This document shows positions 36,090 through 47,496 of a DNA stretch of 64,000 bases, piece after piece. Each line of letters opens with the position of its first letter. The stretch's first letter is position 1. The position numbers and the translations under genes were made by a program. A model generated the notes under the pieces. The model made no database searches, was not told where the DNA came from, and saw nothing but the letters and a program-made list of their open reading frames with translations. The stretch spans positions 930,001 through 994,000 of the forward strand of contig CAWUHX010000111.1 of assembly GCA_963922205.1 (NCBI GenBank), given 5' to 3'. Source of the stretch: Romanomermis culicivorax. Its lineage: Eukaryota; Nematoda; Enoplea; Mermithida; Mermithidae.

Positions 36090-36850
36090 CAGGGTAAGCT
36101 AAAAAAGGCGACCGGTACTGACTTCCATAACTTTTAAACGGGTGAAGCTTTTTTAATGAAATTTTTAGCCGTCGATAGATAAAACATCTGGCATAAATAC
36201 TGCAAAGTTACAGCCGGATTGTTGGAATATTGACTGGCCAGAATCAAAAATACTAAACATCGATTTTTTTGCTATTAAATATTTAAAAAATTTCAAAAAT
36301 TGACAGAATCACTATGTTTCACAGCAGATAAGTACAATAGATCCAATCACAAGAATCATATAACAGCTGGAAACTACAAGAGAGCCGTTTTAGTGTGTCC
36401 TAATTTCTGTTTCATCAATAATTTTAACTGTTTTTCGATCTGGTCAATGACAAAATTGATTTTCTTTTGATTTTGTTTCTTTCCAATTTAAAAACAAAAG
36501 CTCTCGATTTTGGTGAAATTTTGCCCATATTGAAACAAGAAGTTGGAAACTTTAAATTACGCTTAACTTTTAAATCTGGGTGATTTTAAAATATTATTGT
36601 GTGTAAACAGGTTTACAAAACTTTTTTCACAATACCTTTATTTTGATTTTACAACTTTTACTTTTTGAAAAATGACCACTTTCACTAAATTGCTGTTTGT
36701 ACAATAACCACAAATGTTAGGAGAATAAAATTTCAACCATTGTAACGAAGACAAACAGGGCATTCTAATTCAGCAATCCGCATTATAAAAGCTTCATCCG
36801 TTCCGAAGTTATGAAAGTCAGCACCGGTCGCCTTTTTTTGGCTCACCCTG
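36090..36850. mobile_element. Non-autonomous TIR element, TA-flanked
   Basis: The element is 761 bp, with inverted repeats of about 70 bp starting CAGGGTAAGCTAAAAAAGGC and, reverse complemented, CAGGGTGAGCCAAAAAAAGG. It is flanked by TA at 36088-36089 and 36851-36852, as for Tc1/mariner-type insertions. I see no transposase. Confidence 0.8.
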
Positions 36851-39064
36851 TACAAATTTTAATGTTTAACATTTCTTCGGAGGGGTGGGAGGAAACTGAT
36901 GTTGTAACATTACTCAGGTTATTATGGACTATCAAACGCACTAATAGCACTAATTATTCCAGATTTTACACCCGAGACTTCTCACGTAAGACTACAATTC
37001 ACTTTTATAACGAAAAGGAATCGATTCCAGATTTTGATCATTCTATGAGCACAAGTTTGAATCTGTGTTCTAGATCAACAGCATTGCGGAGCCTTGTTCG
37101 ATTCTGTTGAAAACATTGAGTTTTGTTCAAACGCGATCCACGAGCGTAAAGTTCGAAATTCTGAGTTCCGTGGGGTCCATTCAGATTGACCAAAGCATAG
37201 AAGTCGAAAACTTGATTCATTCATCAAAATTTCATCAATCTAATCGTGACAATTCTGCCATATCTTTAATCTAACTTAGCAATATGATATGTGTGAAAAT
37301 ACTACATGTAAGGAGGTTAATCAGTGTACTTACATATGTAATTGTAATAATAGTAGTAATGGTAATAATAATATATAATAAATCAAAGATATTTGAAGAA
37401 TATAGTACGATTGTTGAAGAAAACGCAGGATTTTTGTGCAAACAACGATCACAAAATATGGCAGTTTGATTTTAACCAAGCCACCTAAGGTTGATCAAAG
37501 CATAGCAGGAAAAAATCAGATTCTGAAAATGTCGTAATTTTGGTTCTGATAATGGAACATGTTGATTCATCGCCGACCTGACCCTTGCGGCGTGAAAAGG
37601 CGGTTTCTGAGGAATAAAAATCTTGAATTCAGATGATAGTCATTCAATAAATCCCAATCAGAATCATCGTTCCACTAGCACAGACATATAGGGCACATTC
37701 ATACTTTAATTTTTGTGAAAAAAATGAATGCTATTCAACCGATGTTAAAAAAGTTTGGCATTCTGAGTTCAGAATTACGATCAACGAAGTCATCTTGAAG
37801 ATGTTCTTACGGTGCAGCAGTCATCAGATCTATGCAAAAATTGAAAGATGAAGCGACGCCATAATGAGACCAAGAAATGATGGTAATGATCATTCTTATA
37901 GTTTTGCTCAGTCTCGTGATTGTCGCCCGTCGTCACACAAATTGTTAAAAGATTATGCCGAACATTATTATTTATTCGAATAATATTTTCGTTATTATTT
38001 ATTTGAATAATATTTTGATTATTTCCTTGGATATTTTCATTATTATTAATTTTTGCGTTATTACTGGAAGTTGCGTCGACGTGGAATACAGGACACTACC
38101 TTAGACGGTTTCTACCGTTGGACGTTGAGTTTAATGAGTTTCTCGTTCTACGTAGAATGAACCACACTGGATCACACCTAAACACTTTAGTAATATGTTC
38201 TAGCATACGAGGGAGCAATACAGAAAAATTTTCGCCTATTGTAGAAATTTCTTAACTTACTCAACAAAATTAGAGAAATTCATAAAGTATGAGCATTATA
38301 TTGCATCCTGCAGCATACAAGTACAGCATAAAAATTTTTTGGTGGGTCATTCAAAAATTGTTTCAAAGTGCTCATAACAGTCAAAGTTGGCCAGAATGCA
38401 TCTAAAACTTTGTTTTTAGATGTTTTTCACTGTGTTCTTTTGGTTCCAACAGCAAAAAACTTTTCTAATAATTTTCAATATTTTAACATGAAATTTCCAA
38501 GTTTTCATGTAGAAATGCAAAAAATCTCAAAAAATGGATCTGCTACGCCTGAGCCAGGTTTCTGGTCGTCTGGACTCCCAAATCCGCTAAAAATAATGTG
38601 TGATCTGGAGCATAAAAACCTGTAGGCGCTCAATTTGATTCTGATCAAACTCTATCCTCCTATGATTCTGTCAAAAGTAGGAATGCGGCGTAGAAATTTA
38701 AATGTTCGGACAGATCTCGAAGAATATCTTTCAATTAGTTGCTTATCTCAAACATTCTTTCCAGTATCACGCCACTCTACAGTTATGAGAACGAAGTCAC
38801 ACAATATCCAAATGTGGCCAAACCCTCACCAATGATGTCTTTACTGAAAAATATGGAAACTTCTACAGGTTCTAAAACGAATCAATGTGAATCTCGTCAG
38901 ACCATATATCCACCCGAACGGCTTTTGACGACTGATGCACATACATTCTACCATACTTATCATGTATAGCTGAACATTCAGCCCCCTCCACTCTATAGCA
39001 CCAAAATAAAGATAAGATTCGCAAACGGGTAACATGCAGGGGTTAATGGGGATTTCCTTTCTCC

Positions 39065-39128
39065 CTCGCCTGCTACGTAGGAGGCGAGACTTCGGGTCCT
39101 TCTGGTAATGAAAAAGCTTAGTATAAAA
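39065..39128 (+). promoter_or_regulatory. GC-rich hairpin followed by TATA box
   Basis: CTCGCCT (39065-39071) and AGGCGAG (39082-39088) form a stem around a 10-nt loop. TATAAAA is at 39122-39128, about 200 nt before the ORF at 39332. It could be a core promoter, or a leftover of an unidentified LTR. Confidence 0.3.
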
Positions 39129-39331
39129 TGCATGGTTCTTCTTGGTTGTTGATTAGTGGCGGTTTATTGCGCATTTATACGCACAACTTATACTTATCGA
39201 GCAATGATGAGGAAAAAACAAGCACATACAAGGCCCCCGGTAAAGGAAGAAAAAAATAAGAATCTTGGTGCTAGAACTCTTCGCGTTTTTTTCTTTCCGA
39301 GCTTCATCTTGTCACATTAATCAATCAAAAA

Positions 39332-39487
39332 ATGTCGGTGCCATTACCGAAATATATTCTGATGGAATTAACAAAGAAAAAACGTGTTTTCTCGATGACG
39401 CCCGTGACACGTAATTCCAATAAATTAGATGATTTTCGGAAATTTATTAGAATTGCAAACAACGCCAATAAAGTAGGATCGAAATAA
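39332..39487 (+). CDS. Candidate 51-aa basic protein, unrecognised
   Basis: An ATG with an A-rich upstream context opens a frame of 51 codons to TAA, starting MSVPLPKYILMELTKKKRVF and ending KLDDFRKFIRIANNANKVGS plus K. Codon use is clearly more gene-like than the flanks, with little bias to A/T at third positions. It is Lys/Arg rich with no signal peptide or membrane segment. A TATA box lies about 200 nt upstream. It could be a small single-exon gene, a 5' exon (a weak donor GTAGGA lies near the end) or a piece of a lost mobile element. Confidence 0.3.
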   Translation: MSVPLPKYILMELTKKKRVFSMTPVTRNSNKLDDFRKFIRIANNANKVGSK

Positions 39488-39985
39488 CATAAACGTTAGT
39501 TTTTGCATTAGCGATAATTGTAAATTTTGTCACAATGTGTGAATCCGAGTCAAATTGAAATTCATGTCGATATTCCATTCGTGCAGCCTGGTGTCCATCC
39601 ATCTTCTAGAGTTAGTACATTATGGCATGTGATCATCAGCAGCGGATATATTGTTACGTTCAAGCCCGAGCAAGACCACCAAAACCTCAAGTCTAGCTTA
39701 ACCACGCTATGTTATAGCTTGAAAGTGCTTAATGAGCATAATCATTCTATAAGCTTACGCTCAGGCCTAGGCTATTGCGCAGGCTCAGGCTCAACTTCAA
39801 GATTTATTTGCTTAAGCTTAGACTTGAGCTTGGTCATACACTCAGGTTTTGAGTTAGATATTGGCCGACCACGGCTGAGGACCCTGAATATTGGGAAATA
39901 CCTTGATGTCTTTATTGTGCACTTAACAATACTTTCGATTAGCATGTGGAATAGATCCTACAGTAAAATATGCAGCACTCCTGAA

Positions 39986-40226
39986 GTCTGTTTTTTATAA
40001 AATGCTTTCAAATTGAAACGTGACACAAATCAGTACTGTCGTAAAAATCGTTTGCATAGAGCTCTTCCTGTAAATTTTTTCACTCAAAAAAATGTTGAAG
40101 GTTGGGTCAGTATGCTCACAAATTTTTAGTCCTGTATAATATATTGTTTATCAGCAAATCGTGAAAACCTGAAATACTACTTGCCTTCCACTTTCATTAT
40201 TGAGAAACATTTCCACAAAAACAGAC
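39986..40226. repeat. MITE family A copy, 241 bp
   Basis: It starts GTCTGTTTTTTATAAAATGC and ends AAACATTTCCACAAAAACAGAC. It has the same length as the copy at 55391-55631 and shares interior blocks such as TTTTTTCACTC and AGTATGCTCACAAATTT with the copy at 5639. Confidence 0.75.
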
Positions 40227-41579
40227 CGTGGTATTCAGTACTTACACTGGATCAGCCAGTAACCGTAAAATTTGCATGCTTTATAAAACACTATTACTGT
40301 AGAAGACAACATTCCTCAGATGATTAAGCTAGATAGAATCAGCCAGCAATATGAAGCTACATCAAAGTTTTGACTTTACGCTGTTTTGAAAATCCTAGGG
40401 AAAATGGTATGTCCAAGAAATCTGGAATTCTTCAAAATGAGAATCTCGCAAGCGATTCAATAAAGTTCATCGAACCAGCCGCTCCCTGCGGGATGACTAT
40501 ACCGATTTGAACATTTCAGTAAGTTTTATGACAACCAGGCATTTCGAATGGTTAGAGATTGATCGATTTCAAAGAATGTTAAGTAGAAAATTAGAAAACG
40601 AGAAAAGACGGAAAACAGAAAGCAGGAAAAGGAAAAATCGAAGGGAAATGGAAATGGAAAACATAAAACAAACGAAAATATAGGAAATTGAAAACAAAAG
40701 AAAACTCATGGAATCCGACAGTATAATATATTGATGTCTTCTACTGATAACACTACGGTTTATTTTTCTTACTTCTATATGATAAAACCGGAACTGTAGC
40801 CCATTTAATTTCAAATGATAGATGTAGCGAAAAACAAAAAAGCGATCACGGAGTGGAAAAGATTATACTGTAGAAAAAAGCTCAATTTGGGAGCCGAAAT
40901 GGGAGCCCAAAGATGGGAGGGAGCCCAAAGATGGAAGCCCAAAGACCACGATATTCATTCGGTGTGGATAGAATTGAGTTTGGTACGTGAGTGTCACTGG
41001 AGAAATTCTTATCATTTAACGAAGTTATGAGAGGAAAGTTATCGCTCATGGACAAAAAATTTTCCTCATTCATTACAGTAACAAGCTTTACTACCTGTTG
41101 AACTTACTTTCATGGAATCGTTGCATCGATCATTTTAAAATGAATTTAAATGGTATAATCTAGTGTTCTCGTCATTTTCTGCCGAACCACAGGATTTTCC
41201 GAGTAAAACATTTGTATAAGGTTTGTTTTGTCGATTTTCAAGGCAGTTTGTGCCATCATAGGTCTAAGAACATTTTACGAAAAACCTACTATAATCATGC
41301 CAAATTCCGTTTACGAGTACCAGAAAAACGAAGATGATCTTATTATTCACTATTCAAGGGTGAATATTCACAGCCTACCGCGTTATTAGTGGACATAAAT
41401 TTCAAATCCACAGTTTTTCAGTGCAAAAAATGAGTAGCTCAACGGGTAACGTTTATCAGATTTTTCAATACCCCCTGAACGTGCAGAAAACCCAAAATTT
41501 CGCAATCGAACATATCTCCCAAAGCTAAACAGCTTCCACGTGATGGTAACTAAAAAGCGGATGGCATACTTAAACTTAC

Positions 41580-41878
41580 TCGAAAAAACGCCTGTCAAAA
41601 ACGCCAAATGTTCATCATTTCGTTGACGTATTTTTAGGTCGTCGGAAACTTTGTGTACACGAAATGTACTTTTGTTTTTGCTGCCGAGAAGAAAAAAGTC
41701 CATGAAAAACCAAAACATTTGGTGCCACCTTTTCCATCCAGCAACAACGTTTCGGTTCGTTTTGGAAGCAGAAGAAACGGCTTTCCTAGCGAATAACACG
41801 TATACTTACACATTTTCGACGAAGAATATCCATAAATTTTGAGCATTGAAGCATGTTATTACGCCAGAAATTATTCTT
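41580..41878 (-). CDS. Two adjoining exons of an unrecognised gene (possible Tudor-like fold)
   Basis: Exon 41810-41878 has acceptor CTTTTTCTTCCTAG and donor GTAAGT. Exon 41580-41680 has acceptor TTTTTTCTTCTCGGCAG and donor GTAAGT. The phases match (2) and give RIISGVITCFNAQNLWIFFV, then ENVKNKSTFRVHKVSDDLK. The pattern hydrophobic-G-V-x-T-x-F-N-A-Q-N-hydrophobic-W-I-x-F-V resembles the first strands of Tudor-type domains (V-x-SP-x-xF-x-V), but this is weak. A possible terminal exon with fitting phase lies below (TTTCTCCAG then about 130 nt open, around 40870-41000). Upstream exons were not found. The four splice sites and closing phase are what make it credible. Confidence 0.38.
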
Positions 41879-42213
41879 CTAGGAAGAAAAAGTGTGGATC
41901 TGAAACTTTACTTGCACCTTGCTGACGTCAAAAAAATTGACAGCCAATAGTATCAAAATTTTTCCCCGGAAAAACTATCTACAGTTTGATTGAAAACTTA
42001 CAAGCCGCCTATAGCCGGCTCATTTTGAAATGATAGGTGCGCAAATCCGAATCATTTCCGGCTTTTCAAGATAAACAAGACTAAACGCCCATTTGACGGT
42101 TCACAACCTTAGTATTACAAGTGCAACAATCGTGCAAAGCTAGGAAGCGAAAATCCCAGTTGTTGTTTGCAATGGTAGAGTAAAGAGTACCTTAAAGCCG
42201 GCCACAAAGTGCA

Positions 42214-42342
42214 ATGCACTACCCTTATTCCATGAAACCATTCGTGTCAGGCGAGACGTTGTTAGGCGCAGAAAATGGTTACAAACCGTTCAGAGCTTAC
42301 AGAAGTGGTTTGGCGTCGTTTCCCCAACAATTTAAAAATTAA
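42214..42342 (+). other. Short coding-like ORF, unrecognised
   Basis: 42 codons from ATG to TAA contain GETLLGAENGYKPFRAYRSG. AATAAA overlaps the stop at 42341-42346. No acceptor just upstream is convincing and no family is recognised. Confidence 0.2.
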
Positions 42343-43570
42343 TAAAAAAGCTAGATGATCCATTTTCTTAGAAGAAACGACGTTGAACTATGTTTGCCTC
42401 CTAAGTATGATTCCTAGTGACCTCTAAACTATGATTCTTAGTGGGCACTACTTTAGATTTAAAATGACAGAAACAGCGAAAAACCAAGAAAGTAGGTTCA
42501 ACTAAATTCGCAATTTTTACATTGTGAATAACTTTTTGCTGTAGAAAAACGCTAAATTTGTTCATGAGAACGGGAAAGACCAAATCATTGAAAAAATATC
42601 ATTTTGACCTCTTAACCAGGTTATTAAAGGAAATTTTTAACTGTTCTGTTTGCCACTTACAAAAATTTTTTTCACTGATTACCGTAATAAGCTTACCAAT
42701 TTCTCCCAATTGAACTTACTTTCATGGGATCGCTGCATCAGACTACATATTGACAGATCCCAGAAAAACATTCAAAACATCGACAGATTTTGCTAAGTGA
42801 AGACTCATAAATGTGGCCATGCCTCATATGTACGAAATTGGATACAGTACAGAAACATAATTCACTTGACGGATAATTCCTCGATCTATAGATTTTCAAA
42901 AATATCTCACTATTAAGACCGATCATTAATTCACTATTTTGTAGCTGTTTAGACAACGGCATCTTGCATTAATCACACATACAAATGACTTTTCAAAAAA
43001 TGGATCATCTTTCCGCATCACCTTCGGAAAACATAACCTTGAATGATAAAAAAATCTTTTTCTGCATGAAAGGGGTAGAAAACGTTTTCCATGTACCTGC
43101 AAATCGATGCCGGACCCCGCTAGCTACAATGACTAGCTTGTTCACAATTTGAAGGTAACCTTTTATTAGTCGCATTGAGCGTGTGAAACCGACCACGTTT
43201 TGTGAAGCTAATTAAGAGCAAAACACGTTTCCTCTTCTTTTTTCTTACTTTATCTAAAATAGTTGTCTTGGGCTTTTATTTTGAGGTAGAACAAGAAAGA
43301 ATGATATAAAAGCCTACAGTAAGCTATTGCTGGAAAAACTAACAGTAAAATGAAACAGAAAAGCAAAATTTTTTAACATGATTTCTCTGAAAAATGAATG
43401 TCAATTTATCACTCACATTTTTTCGTTTTGAAGTGTCATGCCATAAGGAAATTAATTGAATTCTTCAAAGACAAACTATAGATGCATGCAGATACATCGT
43501 GATTCAATGGGCTTTCCTTAAAATTTTAGAATTTTTACATATGAAATTTGCTTGAACAGTACTTTCACAG

Positions 43571-43645
43571 AAATAAATAATTAATAATAATTATATAATA
43601 ATCATAATAATTATAATCATACTCATAAAATAATTCATTATTATC
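43571..43645. repeat. A/T microsatellite (AATAAT/TAAT)
   Basis: About 75 bp of almost pure A/T built from AATAATT and ATAATCAT variants. Confidence 0.8.
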
Positions 43646-44889
43646 ACAGGCCAGAAATATAACTTTTTTGGATACGGAGCTCATGAACAAACTTTGAACA
43701 TTCACTGATTTTTTTTTGTAGTTTTCATGGATGATTGTGTGCCCATTCCTCGACCATCCCTTTTCCCCGACCATCCCTTTTCTTCGACTAATGTTATAAA
43801 TAGAGTAAAAGAAATTTATGCCTCATTTCAAGAACCTGCCTGCAAAAGAATTTAAACTGAGCTACACATTATTTTCCCACGGTGCTTTACAAAACTTTAA
43901 GCCTACGGCAGGTATATAAAGCAAATAATGTCTGATTAGTTTAGTCTTAGTTTATTTTATTCAAAATTGGAAGATTATAGTCCTGCAACATTTATTCTTA
44001 CCAAACATCGAAAATCGAACTTATTAAAATGGGAGAATTTGGCTATTCCAAATCATTTTTTTTCAAAAGAATAAATCTGTTAGACTGGCGGATGATTTGA
44101 TCACGGATTGCTTTGAATGCCGAAATTGTGTCAAGCTTGGCGGTCAAAAAGGAAGAACAAGGGTCAAAAATGGTAGGCTTATCAGCAATCCAGAAGCTGG
44201 CCACAATCAGCGAATTTAGCTATGTGCCCTGATATGGAAAATACAGTCGCACATAAACGCAGGGTCGGCCAGAAAAAAATTGGAAATATGTAAAAGGTTG
44301 TCTATTGAAGCTATCAAAATTTTACATCATAGGTGGCGCGATGGCGTCAACCTATAATATACTTGGCCCCTAAATTTCATGTCCCCCCACCCTAGAGCCA
44401 AAACGGTAAGAGCTAGAACCTTCGGGTTTTTTTCATAATTTCGGACATAGGGGCAAACTATGGGGTGCCTTTTGTCTTTTCGCCTCTATCTGCAAGTGGT
44501 GCTCGGTGGGGCCCCAAAAACATGCAAAAAACGTACTTTTTAAGGGTCCCCAGTCCCACCATACCCCACAGTGGGTGTGCCATATCCAAGAACCATACTT
44601 CGGCCTAAGCATCTTGGGAATGCAATCTCAAATGCGATTTTTTATTTTTTTTAAATATGGCCTCAATTCAATTATATGGTGGTCCAAAGTCCTGGGAACC
44701 GCGAAATTCAGCAATTTTGTTATATAATACTTGCGGCTTCAAAAAAATAATTTTTTCCAGCATAATGCACAACGATGCCAGAATTTTTTGCAGTTTCAAT
44801 TGAACCGGTAGTCTTATTGGGATTTTTGGGCTGCTAGGGTTTTCGATCACGGGGAACTCAATGGGACGCGATCACTTTACATAAAATTT

Positions 44890-45600
44890 TAGCCCGGGTA
44901 TAAACAAGCGCCTTTTCGTGATTTTTTTTGGTGGAAGGGATTTTCGACCGCAGGGAATTCATTGAATTCAACCACTTTACACAAAAAGAATTATCCCGAG
45001 TGTAAACAAGCGTTTTTCGGTAATTTTTTGCGTAGGGAATTTTCGACCACCGGGAATAAAATAAATGCGATCACTTTACACAAAAAATATTCCGGATGTA
45101 AACAAGCGTATTTCCGTAATTTTTTTGCGCAAGGGGTTTTCGACCACAGCGAATTTGATGAATGCGTTTACTTAACACAAAAACTTATCCTGGGTGTAAA
45201 CAAACATACTTTCGTGATTTTTCGGTGGAAGTGGTTTTTGACCACGGGGAATTTGATGAATGCGATTATTTTACATAAAAAAACTATCCCGGGTGTAAGC
45301 AGGCTTTTTTGCTGGAAGGGGTTTCCGACTGCGGAGAATTCAATGAGAGCGTCACTATACATAAAAGGTGTAACCAAGCCTATTTTCGTGATTTTTTTGT
45401 GGAAGGGGTTTCCGATCACGGGGAATTTAATGAATGCAATGACTTTACACACAAAATTATATTGAGTGTAAACAAATGTATTTATGCGATTTTTGAGGGA
45501 AGAGGTTTCTGACCATGGGGAATCAATGAACGCAGTCAGTTTACACAAAAAAAGTCATTTGTGTAAACAAAGGTATTTCTGCTTTTTTTTGGATTGAGGG
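44890..45600. repeat. Satellite/minisatellite, ~97-bp unit, 7-8 copies
   Basis: The motif (GTGTAAACAAGCG...TTTTCGTGATTTTTT...GACCACGGGGAAT...TTTACACAAAAA) recurs at about 44898, 45000, 45096, 45194, 45293, 45368, 45466 and 45561. One unit is about 20 bp short. Length near a multiple of three lets unrelated frames stay open, which produces the long apparent ORFs here. Confidence 0.85.
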
Positions 45601-46538
45601 ATGCTTGACAATGATGGCCACTTTTCACTCTGTTCACAACGTTTTTTAAGACTATGCGGTTTACACATCTTTTACTTTTACCCAAAAGTGAGAATTCGTA
45701 GCTTGAAGATTGTTCATTATTGTTTTTTTGACGTTTAGATGACCAAATTTAAAACTTCAATGTGCTTCTATGAATATTTTCATGCATGGTTGAGGCCCAC
45801 TAAAAAGAGGTGAACTAGTTTATTAGAAAATGCCCCGATGGGGCAGAAAAAGGAGAATATACTTGCTTCGACAGTTGCCATGGTAGAAAAAGAAGTGGAC
45901 TAGATTTTTGAGAACTTGGGTCAAAGTTGGAAAAAATTCACTTCCTTTATATTGGATTTTCATGCTTTCTCAAAAAAATTGTCTATGTCTGTGAAAAAGT
46001 ATATTCTGCAGCTGAGTGTATCAACACACTTTCCAACCAATGTGCATCTCTGAAATTTTTAGGAGGGTACAAGTGTGGACCTTGGTGTTTTAGCATTTTG
46101 CGAGACAAAAAATTCAAAAAAGTTGACCAAAAAATTTTTTGCATAACAAATTTTCAAGTTTCAAAACCCTTGTGGAAGTTTATACCCCCATGTCCCCTCT
46201 CACACATGTTTGCTTCCAACTGTGTTAAACATTTTTACTGAATTTGGTGTCAACAAAAGGAATCAACTGAGGGAAAGTGGCACATAAAATCCCATTCAGC
46301 TTTTTTAGAAAAAAGAGCTACAGCACAAAGTCTTCTAAGAAATAAATTGATTGTGCAAAATATGTTTCATTCACTCATTTTATATAACATATCGTATAGA
46401 ATTCACTCGGTAAGTTCTACTGATTCCAAGCTACAAACAAATTTATTCTCTTCTATTTAACTATTGAACAAAATAGCATCATTCACAGTTTCTGGATCTA
46501 AACTGAAATTTGCAGAAAGATCGCTTTTTGCGGGATTG

Positions 46539-47345
46539 TGTAACGTACCTGCTAAAGCAGTACTGTAAATATGTAGCATACTGTATGTGATATTCATTTA
46601 TTAGATATATTTTCATTTATTAATCTATCGTCTCAAGGGTGTCTGGAATTCACACCCAAACATTCTTATAAATTTATGTGAAGCACTTTATTTTGATCTT
46701 CCCATACCCCATTGACCCAATTAAAGACACACATAATTATTTCCACATTGGCACCTGGCCCTCGTAATGCACATGAAGATACACATTTTGTAGGTACAAT
46801 AATCCCCTCCAAAACGCGTAAACACACCTGCCCATGTAGAAAGTACAGAAATCCCAACCCAGACAAAAGATTTAGGAGGAATGCATGGAAAACCGAAAAA
46901 CGTATGAAAAACTAAAAACATAGAGGCGGCAAAGCATACTGTAGATTAAAAGCACATAAGCGTGGAAATTAGGAGAAAATTAAAAGCAAGAGGCGTGGCC
47001 ACAGAAACATACAGTAGGCGGAACAGGTAAGCGAAGCAGCGATTGGTTAGGCGAGCCGATGGAAGCAGACCTCCCACGATGCGAGGGCGTGGATCAAAGA
47101 GGCGGTATAAAAGACAGAAGAATGCGGAAAGAGACAGATTTTGATTAAGATTTATGTAAATTGGTGAAGGCGTTTTATGCGGGACGTGTCGAGAGGTTAA
47201 AAGGCGTATTTTTATATCGTGGAATCATCATTTATTTAATTATTTTGTCGTTATCATAATCGTTTGCTGTTACCACCGTCCTCGTGGATCGTCGCAGATC
47301 GGTTCAGGAACAAGTAAAAGTATAAGTCAGAAACTGGTCGTTACA
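46539..47345 (+). repeat. 5' LTR
   Basis: 807 bp, TGTAAC to GTTACA, with TATAAAAG at 47106-47113 about 240 nt from its end. The interior starts TATTTTTGGTGACCG; TGGTGACC is a plausible primer-binding stretch, but I did not assign the tRNA. Confidence 0.92.
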
Positions 47346-47496
47346 TATTTTTGGTGACCGTACCGTACCGTTAACCACTGGAACTCCCTGCCCCATTAAG
47401 GTGCATCCTATATCCGGGCATCCCTAAGCAGTAATCGCATACAGTCGTAATCGTTTCCTACAGTAGGACAGACATTCGTAAAAACACAAACTGAAA

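Larger units (their letters stand above)
36868..39985. other. Unassigned intergenic sequence
   Basis: A right-end fragment of repeat B (ATTATGGACTATCAAACGCA) lies at 36868-37000. A/T microsatellite-like runs occur at 37338-37382 and 37965-38050. A degenerate TTAGGC-like stretch (CTCAGGCCTAGGC, TTAAGCTTAGACTTGAGC) lies at about 39700-39845. One candidate small gene at 39332 is listed separately. Confidence 0.4.
40227..43739. other. Unassigned, with candidate exons
   Basis: There is a purine-rich (GGAAAA/GAAAAC) stretch at 40575-40700. Fragments of MITE-C ends lie near 40800, 41130, 42020 and 42730. An AT microsatellite is at 43571-43645. Candidate exons at 41580-41878 (-) and 42214-42342 (+) are listed separately. 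A minus-strand open stretch at about 43085-43210 ends at a good donor (GCAG|GTACAT) but has no recognised product. Confidence 0.35.

Noticed and set aside
39527-40000. 157-codon plus-strand ORF
   Set aside because: It overlaps TTAGGC-like degenerate repeats and the start of a MITE-A copy; codon use is not gene-like and there is no domain.
40569-40814. Minus-strand hydrophobic ORF
   Set aside because: It lies in a purine-rich stretch; the Phe/Ser/Leu richness is compositional.
41431-41450. tRNA A-box-like TAGCTCAACGGGTAA
   Set aside because: No B box follows within the expected distance.
42020-42045. Possible upstream exon for the 41580-41878 gene ending in GTAAGT
   Set aside because: The phase fits, but an in-frame stop lies just upstream with no acceptor between, and the sequence matches a MITE-C end.
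44962-45548. Long ORFs in both strands (167 and 126 codons)
   Set aside because: They arise from the ~97-bp satellite, whose near-multiple-of-three period keeps frames open; the repeated peptide is a by-product.
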